Below, one piece after another: positions 54,535 through 64,000 of a stretch of DNA of 64,000 nucleotides. The notes under the pieces were generated by a model. The model was not told where the DNA came from. It made no database searches and saw only the letters and a list, made by a program, of their open reading frames with translations. Source of the stretch: Cacajao melanocephalus (lineage: Eukaryota; Chordata; Mammalia; Primates; Pitheciidae); NCBI GenBank assembly GCA_963573385.1, contig CAUYLG010017982.1, positions 52,713-116,712 on the forward strand, given 5' to 3'. Positions within the stretch are counted from its first letter, which is position 1. Each line of letters starts with the position of its first letter. Both the position numbers and the translations under genes were made by a program.

Positions 54535-55715
54535 ACCATATATAAAATTAACTCAAATGGTTAAAACACTTTAATGTAAGATCTGAAACAATAAAAAACC
54601 CTAGAAGAAAACCTAGGAAATACATTCTGGACATAAGTCTTGGCAAAGAATTTATGACTAAGTCCCCAAAAACAATTTAACAAGACAAAAATTGACAAGT
54701 GAGACCTAATTAAAGTGAAGAGCTTTTGCACAGCAAAAGAAACTATCAACAGGGTAAACAGATAACCTACAGAATGTGAGAAAATATTCACAAACTATGC
54801 ATTCAAAAAAGATCTAATATCCAAAATCTATAAGGAAATTAATTCAACAAACAAAAATCAAATAACCCCATTAAAAAATGACCAAAGGAGAGGGACAGAC
54901 ACTTCTCAAAAGAAGGCATACATGTGCCAACAAATATATTAAAAAATGCTCATCATTACTAATCATTTGAAAAATGCAAATCAAAACCACAAGATACCAT
55001 CTCATACCAGTAAGAATGCCTATTATTAAAAAGGCAAAAAACAACATATGCTGGAGAGGTCACAGAGAAAAGGGAACATTTATGCACTGTGGATGGGAAT
55101 GTAAATTAACCCAGCCATTGCAGAAATCAGTGTGGAGATTTCTCAAAAGACTTAAAACAACCACTGTTAGATCCAGCAATCCCATTACTGAGTATATACC
55201 CAAAGGAAAATAAATCATTCTACCAAAAAGACATGCACACATATGTTTACTGCAGCACTATTCACAATAGCAAAGACATTGAATCAAGGAAGATGCCCAT
55301 CAATAATGGATTGAATAAAGAAAATGTGGTGCATATACACCATGGAATACTATGCAGCCATAAAAAAGCATGAAATCATGTACTTTGCAGCCACATAAAT
55401 GCAGCTAGAGGCCATTATCCCAAGTTAACTAAGGCAGGAACAGAAAACCTAATACCGCATGTTCTCATTTACAAGTGGAAGTTAAACATAGAATACACAT
55501 GGACACAAAGATGAGAACAATAGCCACTGGGGACTCCTTGAGAGAGGAGGGTGGAATGGGGACATGGGTTGGAAGCATTCCTATACAGCACTATGCTCAC
55601 TACCTGGGTAATGAGATCATTAGTACACCATGCCTCAGCAACATGAAATTTGCTCATGTGACAAACTTGCACATGTACTTCTCAACCTAAAAGTAGAAAG
55701 AAAAAAAAACAAGTA
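54535..55715 (+). mobile_element. 5'-truncated L1, end of ORF2 and 3' UTR
   Basis: It runs from ORF2 text (AGCTTTTGCACAGCAAAAGA, ATGCACTGTGGATGGGAATG) through ACACCATGGAATACTATGCA to a 3' UTR ending CACATGTACTTCTCAACCTA and an A-rich tail. The 79-codon plus frame (54974-55213) is an ORF2 remnant with a stop. It is of L1PB/L1MA age by eye. Confidence 0.9.
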
Positions 55716-58700
55716 CACTTTTTTTGAAAACCAAATAAAGCATGCCAATTTATATAATATTTTCAATGTTTAAATAAAAATCTTCACTTTCTTAAATATT
55801 ATGATTCTATGCGATAAATATGTAATCTTCATGGGTAGAAACTTTTCTAAACCTCAGCCCAGTTGCTATATTTCAGCTTGGTCAACTTGCCTTGCCTGCT
55901 TCACCCAGACTCTTCCCACTCAAATAAGGGCAAGGTGAGGGCCTATGTAGAAGCATGATTACCAGGATCACCTGAAAACATCATTCCATGGCATAACTGT
56001 GTTTTTATGTTGTTGACGTAATTGACATCATAACTTACAGACTACTGCAGCAATCCAAATTGTAAAAGTTGCTAGTTTACAAACCACTTGAAAAATTTAA
56101 ATGCATATAGTGAAAAGCAAAACAAGTGATTTCAAATTGACATCACCTCTCACTATGAAAATTGTAAGTTTAAATCCCTAAATGAGTGAGTAATTTTGTT
56201 TTTAGGCTTTGAGAAGAAGTCGTCAACAGTATGGACTTTGCATGCATGACAAAATGTCTATTAGATTTACAAGCTAAGCTTTTTGTCATATTTCTGGATG
56301 ATTTCTTTTCTCAGGCCAATTTTGAGGCTTGAAGGGAGGAATGGCCTTTATCAAAGTCACCTTGTTTAACAGAATCTGGCAGTACCAGCTTCTCTGCAGG
56401 TGTCAAGATAAGGTCAGCTCCAAAGATAATAACATAACATGGAATTAAAACAAAATTCATTTTGGTTTATATTTGTCTCCTTTCTGAAGTCTCCTAATTA
56501 TGAGCAGAGTTTTAAACAAGAAATGGTTTTAAAAACATATTTGTTTAATAAGGCCCACTAATAACCTGTGCAGAGATTTTAGGAGGGCATATGAGACACT
56601 AAACGTAATTAGCAGAGTAGTTCTTACACATATTTCCATACATATTAAAAATAAATTATAAAGTTGCTTCCTAAATTTGTTAGTAAGGTTGGTGTGAACC
56701 ACACCAAATAAATCATCATCTTAAAGCACTGCTAAGTTTAAGGAACATATGGAGAAATCAAAGACGTAAAACATCTCTAAGCTTCATACTCAATCTGTCA
56801 TCTATTTTCTAGACACTTATTTATAAAACGCTACATTGCATATAGCCATAAATCAGAATAAACCCTGACCCCTAGGTATTTATAGTCTTGTAAAAGGGAT
56901 AAGGGCAATTACTAAGTACCTATAAAGCTGAGATAGCTAAGGTAAATGCTTGAGAAAAATACTAAAAATATATATTATGGGAGTTTAAGGAAGTTACGAG
57001 GAGAGAGAATTTCACATGGATGGAAGCTCAAACTCAACATGCCTCAAACCATGCTGATCTCCTCCCTCCCTCATGCATTTACTTACTGCTACCTTCAAAG
57101 AAATTATAGTGTTACATATATGCCAGACACTGGACTATGCTGATGATAGAACAATGAATAAAATACAATCCCTGCACTTCAGGAACTTTCTCTCTAGTCC
57201 TCATCCCCCCTTCACACCTATATATTTCCCTATAAATTACTGAAAAGTAGAAGGAAAGAGAAAAGTGCAACTCAAGTTGAACATGAATTAGTGAAGACTC
57301 CGTAGGCTGCAGTAATAAACTTCAGGTCTGAGGTTTTTTATCTGTTTGGTCCACAATGTCTCTGGCCCAATCGTTATCAGTGTTATTTCACTATCTTCTT
57401 ATAGAGAGAAGTGCTATCTCAGGATGTATGAGAAAAAAGACACTAACACTAGAATTCTCACATTATCAGAACCAGTTTCCCCACTCTTATTCTGCTGTGT
57501 GTTGCTACAATCCAGCTTTGGAGCCTGAACTCTCACACTCCCACTTTATTCCTTCCAGTGAAATTAAAGAAATGCAACTCATCAAACATTTGGCAGCTTA
57601 ATATCTAACCCTCACATTTCAGTGTCTCCTTTGATGTTGTAAGAGAAGCAGATGGTTCTATATGAGACAGCAAGATAGGGAGCCACATGTTTTTACCTTT
57701 AAAACTGTCTCTCAATGTGATCACCTTACCTACATTTTAGGCTCTTTCTAAACTAGAAAGACTCTATTGTCACAAAGTAATGTCTGAAATGAATCATTAA
57801 AGGAAGATACTCACTTAGTGTGAAGTGTATTAAATCTAAATCTTGAATCTCTATCATAAAATTATTCTATAATAAATTAAGAGTTTCAATTAAAACATGC
57901 AAAGGGCATTTTTGTTCTATTTGAAAGTATTTAAAACCTATCAGGACTATTATCCTTCAGTTCTGGGCATTATATTTTAAGAAGAAACTGATCAAATTGA
58001 AATATAACCAGAAGAAAATCACCAGGTTGGTGAAGAAATACGAAACCATATGAAATAGAGAAGTGTTGAAGTAACTGGGGAAGTTTATGTTGGAGAAAAT
58101 GAATATTCAGGAGAGAGAGGATGATTATGTCAAAATGTCACTCAAAAAAAGAGGATTATATTTGTCTAATACTTGAACTTTACCTATTGGATTTAAAATA
58201 AACCCAGTGGATAAAAGTTCTAGGTAAGGAAACACTAGGTAATTAAGAAAAAATTTAAAGCCAAAAAATTAAATTTTTAATTTCTCTGAAAAAGGAAGGA
58301 TTGCCTTGGAAGGTGAATTCCCTATTACTACAGGTTCAAAGAAGGTTTACAATTACCCAGTGGTCAGTTCTGTAAAATGGATTCCAACACTGGATCACTG
58401 AGAAGGCCAGGTGGCTACTGGGCTTATTTGCAACTAGTGACTCTATTGTTATCCTAATTTTGACTATAAAAACAGAGTTCTTAGAAAAGTGAGAAAAAGC
58501 TTCCAAACAATGCATTTCACTCAGAAATAACAAAATCACTATCACTACAATTGTAAATGACATTCATTTTCCCACTCTCTCAAAATAGATTATTTCAACT
58601 GATTTTTCTGTCATCTTAAAAGGATTAAAGGAAAATGTTAAGTAGAAAAATGGTTAGGAATAAAATAGTACACAATTATGTTTGAATTTATTCCCAGTTT

Positions 58701-59959
58701 TGTCAGTGCTTCATGAAACCGAACTAAAAGAGGTCCTGGAAATGAGGATTTCATCCAATGAGTTTTTACAGAGCAAGTTGAAAAAGCACATGGAAGGACA
58801 GGTGAAAAGCTTTAGGTTGATATGACAAAAAAGAAAAGAAAACGAGTCTGAACATACACCAAACTACAAAGTAAGAAGTGGTATTGGAGAAGCAATTTTA
58901 ACTTTTTTCTTATTTGTTCATAATATTTGAAATTTGTCCCAATAACTTTGTATTACTCTTTAAAGGCACATTAAAATAATTTTTTAAATAGAGCTAACAG
59001 ATGACCAATGCATCCTCAGTACTCAATAAATATGAATGAGACTTATTATAGAAGTTCTCAAAATATATTTATATGCTTTTGAACAGAATTTTACCTTAAA
59101 TATGACTTAATTTTGGAGTATACTGTAAGGATGTTAATGCAAGCTTTAAAAAAATAAGAACAACAAAGTTAGAATAATTATAAATTGTATGACTCCTCCT
59201 CTATCATTCTTTTCATAATTAAATCATTTCATGGATTTTTTTTTTTAACTTATTTCTCCCATCTCCATTTCTCGGTCATTTGATTTTGATTTGTTAATGA
59301 CTGCTGTAGTTTAGCTATGAGGAGAGTTTTGTTTTATTTGGTCTTAAGCTCCAAGATGATGGATTAGTGGTTCTTAGATACACTGTTTTAAAACATCTTG
59401 TCAAAAATATGCTTTGCTCAAACTTGTATTTGAAACTAAGAGGCCATAACAGGACAGCTTTTGTTTCACTTACCTCAGTGAGTGCCACTGCAGCTACATG
59501 AGGGACTCTTCTAGTTCCTACATCTATGAAGTAAAGATGTGTTGATAACAGAATAGGCAACTGCATGCATTAATAACGACCCTTACACTTTTATCACTTT
59601 TTTAACTTTTATTGCTTTTTAATAAAAGGTAATCTTGAGTCTAACTTTTTACATACACCTATACCTATTTCAACGCTGAACTGCCCATTTCTGTGAAATT
59701 AAAGATCTAAGCATTCACTAAATTATGGCTACTGTAGATTTCATTTTCACTTTCACCACCAGAAGAGGGAAAATGAAAGGCAAAGAAAAAAGGAGGATTG
59801 AATGTGTGCACGATGCTTCTTTTCATGTCTGTGATAAAGAACGTATTGAATGGTTTAATTTGCTTGTGTTTTAAACCACATTTGCCTTTTCTCACTGTGG
59901 TGTGGTTGGAGCACCCATAGGTGTAGACCTGGATTCTAATCATGATGTGCCTATTCTGC

Positions 59960-60060
59960 ATCCAGCACAGTGCTAGACACTTACACACACACACACACAC
60001 ACACACACCACTCCACACTTAATCCTCCAAACAATCCTATAAGGAAGACAGTGTAGCCCC
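59960..60060 (-). repeat. MIR-like fragment containing a (CA)n tract
   Basis: CAGCACAGTGCTAGACACTTA, a 28-bp CA run at about 59981-60008, then TTAATCCTCCAAACAATCCT: a reversed MIR with a microsatellite grown inside it. Confidence 0.65.
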
Positions 60061-61539
60061 ATTTTCGAAGTTAAAAGTGGTGTGTTTGGAGAATTTACAT
60101 AATGAGCTTATTGCCAGAAATTCATAGTCTAACCAACATTTTGAACAGATTTCTTCTGAGTGTAGGCCCCACATGCATGCAACTGAGGTCTGGCAGCCCT
60201 GCAGGTCTTGCAAGCACTGGGTGGGGACATCCTGCTCATGAGTGTGGAGATGGCCATTCTCCTCAGCAGTAGCTTCTCACCCCTGTGGCCTCTTCCAATA
60301 CACTGGAAGCTTTTGCACTTTAGAAAGCAGATGTGCCCCACACACTCATACACATACACAGCTTCCTCTTAATTGTGCCTCAGTGCCTTGGGGGCCCCAT
60401 CCCCGTTCCAATGAATGCCATGTCATTGTCTGAAAATCTTGTAGTTTCAGAGCAGTATTTAGGAAGAAGTGGCACAAGCTAGTGACTCGTAACTCACTCA
60501 CTGGAACCAATCCTAGTGTCCCAACCCTACTTCCCCAGATTTCAAATCTGAGACAGAAGATTCAAGTCTTTGGCTCTACTCTGCCTCCCAGCTCTTCCCC
60601 TAGTCCTAAGAAGGGCTCTTCTCTGCCTTTCAGAAAGCAATTGACTTAGTGACTCATCCGACTTACTCTATGGTTCTTAGTAAAAACATCTGCCCTCTGG
60701 TATTTTAAGCTTTGCTTTCAAGATTTTACAGAAAATCATCATTTCCTCACTCAACAAAGCCAGAATTCTACAAATCAAAAGTGCTTGCTTTTAGACTATG
60801 CTTTTTGAAGAACTAAAAACATTGTACTTATTTTAAAACTGAAAGCAATTTTTTTTTTGTCTAGAGTTTTCTGAACGAATGAATACCCCACTTTCAGTCG
60901 GGGGAGAGGCACAGGATAATTAGGAGACAAAAAATATAGCTACAGGAAATAAGGACATTGGGTAGATATTATCAAAAATTGTATCTTGATATTCTGGAAT
61001 TTCCTTGTCCATTTTTAAAAGTACAATTTAAAATGTTTAAAAAGTAAAATTCAAATTTATTATATATAGTTTTTGTTTTTTGTTTGGTATGACTTAAAGA
61101 ATCAGAATATTTTTAAGATGATTTAAAATAGTAACTCCATGACATCATCTCACAGCCTTTGAATCAGCATCTAAGGGAGCTACGTAGAAATGATTGCCTT
61201 AAAAACTATGAAGACATATTGGTCACAAAATACCTCAAACTGGGTCATCTAAAGTTTTAGATGCTTCTCTTCTTTTCATGTAATTTTCATTTCTCAGAAA
61301 ATTTATGAAAAGTGTAAGTTGCAAACTTTAGGCTTTTGGCAACGATTATACAGACACATAAAATGGTAATTGTTCTATCAATGTGTTCAGTAGCAGAACT
61401 ATTGAAGATACATACTTCAATTTAAAAAATCTATTTAAAAACATTTATATTGTTCTAAAATTGACTGTGTTGATATTCATACTATCACTCTTTCCTGTAA
61501 TGTCTGTTTGCGAATACGATCTGTGTAACAGGCACTATT

Positions 61540-61680
61540 TCATTCAACCATGTTTATTGATACTTGCTATGTGTCAAACATTTTTTCGGAAGATGTAATT
61601 GTATTTGTAAACAAAACAGAAAAAATTATTGACCACAGGAAATTTACAAGATAGTGAAGGATGAACATGAACAAATAAAT
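61540..61680 (-). repeat. L2/MIR-like fragment
   Basis: CATGTTTATTGATACTTGCT, GTGTCAAACA and GAAATTTACAAGATAGTGAA resemble an old LINE2 or MIR end in antisense. The assignment is weak. Confidence 0.4.
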
Positions 61681-62032
61681 AAGAAAAGCATGCCACATGG
61701 TACATAGCCATTACAGCTATTAGACTTGGCCAACTGGGTTCCTGCTCTGGTCTCCCCATTTTAGAAACACCCGTTCTGTCCCATCACTGGCCATGCACCT
61801 CCTGTCTGGGCAAGCAGTCTGCAGGATCAAAGGTATGTGCCCATGCGGAGCCCCAAAGACTGGGGTGTCTGTAAGTATGTACCTGTGTATTACTATCGGA
61901 GGAAACTGAGATAAAAAGCATGTAAGGCTTAGGTTTTCCTTTGCAAAAGCCATATAAACATCAGAATGTGAAATTCTAGGTTATTTTTATGGAATGGACT
62001 ATTTTATATCTCTGTAGGACTAGAAATTAACT

Positions 62033-62378
<346 letters not shown>

Positions 62379-62449
62379 TAGAATGCAAGTGAATTTTATC
62401 TGGTAGAGTTTCCGTTGATATCTCCCTTGTAGAAAAGACAACCCCAAAC

Positions 62450-62740
62450 TTTTTTTTTTTTTTTTTTTTGATATGAAGTTTCACTCTGCTAGCCAGGCTG
62501 GGGTACTATGGAGCAATCTCAGTTCACTGCAACCTCTGCCTCCTGGGCTCAAGTGATTCTCCTGCCTCAACCCCCTGAGTAGCTGGGATTACAGGCGTGC
62601 ACCACCAGGCCTGGCTAATTTTTAGTAGAGATGGAGTTTCATCATGTTAACCAGGCTGGTCTCAAACTCCTAACCTGATGATCTACCCACCTCGGCCTCC
62701 CAATGTGCTGGGATTACAGATGTGAACAACTGCACCCAGT
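62450..62740 (-). mobile_element. AluS-like element, antisense
   Basis: Full length, with target duplication CAACCCCAAAC (62439-62449 and 62741-62751). The same orientation as its neighbour 110 bp away. Confidence 0.95.
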
Positions 62741-63758
62741 CAACCCCAAACATTTTATTGCCCTAGAGAATATGTACTAGTTTTGCATCTATTACTTATT
62801 TCATTTTAGCCCTACTGACTGTATGCATATATGCATGTCTATACATACATACACACATTTATACATATATTCAGATTTTTGAGATTTCCTTTTGAACTGG
62901 TCTGAACATCTCATTGATTAATAAGATCTTGTTAATTAATATCCATCTCCCATTAACTAATGCATTTAATGAATCTTTGATACAAGTTTATTTTTATTTT
63001 CATCCAAGCCATAATGAAAATTGTTTTTTTTAATTTTTGAAATGTGTAAGTTAGGAAGAGTTTAAAATTTTAAATAGAATGGAGGGTCACACTTTCACTG
63101 GTAAGGTGATGTTTGGACAAAGGCTGAAGAAGATGAGAGAGTAACCTAGGATGAGACTGCTCCAGGTTGAAGGAAAACCAAATCCTAAGAGAGAAGATAG
63201 GAATCATGGAGAAAAAAACTAATTCCCTTCTACCTCTCACAACCTAAGAAAATCTGTCTACAATTTGGGGTTTTAACGCAGATCAGATACAGCAAATAAA
63301 CATTGCATGGGTGTCAGCTGTAAACATTTGGAGTGTATGTAATTCAAAAGTAGGATATGTCTGTGGGGACACTACTGCCAAAGAAATCACTGACCTTGGA
63401 GGAAGGGAGAAAAGGATTCCCTAACGATATAACAAAAAACATGCGGAAAAATTTGCAGACAATGGGCAATTTAATCATGCTGCAATGTAGATACCTCCTG
63501 CCTGGTTATTTTGAATTACAATCATAATAAGAATAATTTTTTAACAATTTTGTCTAAGTCATGAAAACAAGAAATTTTAAAAAATCAGCAGTCTTAACAC
63601 ATCACCTATTTGAATAATCATGTCTACTAGCCAGCAGAGATACTGTAATTTTCTTTCTAATAGAGTTTTGTCTATAATCTTGTAATGTTATAGAAAATAT
63701 TCAGAATTCAGATACCTGAACCTGGTCCCTAAATCATCAAGACCAAGATAGTCAGTGT

Positions 63759-63932
63759 TTTCGTCCATTTTCTGTTGCTATGACATAATACCACAGACTG
63801 GGTGAATAATGAAGAATGAAGGTTTATTTGGTTCACAGTTAAAGAGGCTGGGAAGTGCAAGCACAGCCCTAGCATCTGACAGAAGACAGAAGTGAGACCA
63901 TGGGGCAGAGAGAAAATGGAGCCAAACTCATC
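63759..63932 (-). mobile_element. MaLR LTR fragment (MST/MLT1-type), antisense
   Basis: CCATTTTCTGTTGCTATGAC, AGACTGGGTGAATAATGAAG and GGTTTATTTGGTTCACAGTT are reversed MaLR LTR text. It is interrupted by the terminal Alu and runs off the window. Confidence 0.72.
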
Positions 63933-64000
63933 TTTTTTTTTTTTTTTTGAGTCAGAGTCTTGCTCTTGTTGCCCAGGCTGGAGTGCAATGGTGCAATCTT
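63933..64000 (-). mobile_element. Alu, antisense, cut by the window edge
   Basis: A T-run followed by GAGTCAGAGTCTTGCTCTTG and CCCAGGCTGGAGTGCAATGG. Only the beginning is present. Confidence 0.95.

Overview
The window is primate nuclear DNA, almost certainly human or a close relative. It is AT-rich, has long introns, and carries many Alu elements (one AluY/Sc-like), L1 elements of several ages, MaLR and other retroviral LTRs, Tigger-type DNA transposons, MIR and L2. I see no prokaryotic features, and no tRNA, rRNA or CRISPR.

The only gene I can support lies on the minus strand. Nine short exons between 12018 and 37905 each encode exactly one complement control protein (CCP/Sushi) domain. Every exon has four domain cysteines, canonical AG/GT splice sites and phase-1 boundaries on both sides. 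In transcript order (right to left) they are 37720-37905, 36435-36629, 33168-33341, 27541-27714, 24344-24517, 23356-23541, 21241-21414, 18960-19142 and 12018-12194, which is 1623 nt or 541 codons of continuous reading frame. The joined protein matches my recollection of the tandem Sushi block near the C-terminal end of CSMD3 (CUB and Sushi multiple domains 3, 8q23), a very large single-pass membrane protein of neurons. Neither end of the gene is in the window: one intron runs off the left edge (at least 12.0 kb) and another off the right edge (at least 26.1 kb).

Everything else is intronic and mostly transposon-derived. Left intron (1-12017): an MLT1-type LTR; a minus-strand THE1/MST-type MaLR provirus (5283-8498) whose LTR was hit by an Alu, which was itself hit by a 633-bp solo LTR; a 5'-truncated L1; and a decayed retroviral protease/reverse transcriptase remnant (about 10200-10990). 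Middle introns: an AluJ split by an L1, an MER2-type DNA transposon, a 3.2-kb old L1M, and two head-to-tail Alus with overlapping target-site duplications. Right intron (37906-64000): a trimeric Alu array, an Alu/L2 rearrangement, a Tigger copy split by an Alu, a twin-primed L1, a tandem duplication abutting a Tigger MITE, and several more Alus.

I found no previously undescribed biological system. The points most worth a second look are the run of nine symmetric CCP exons, the datable nested insertions, and a few intronic segments that match no repeat I recognise.
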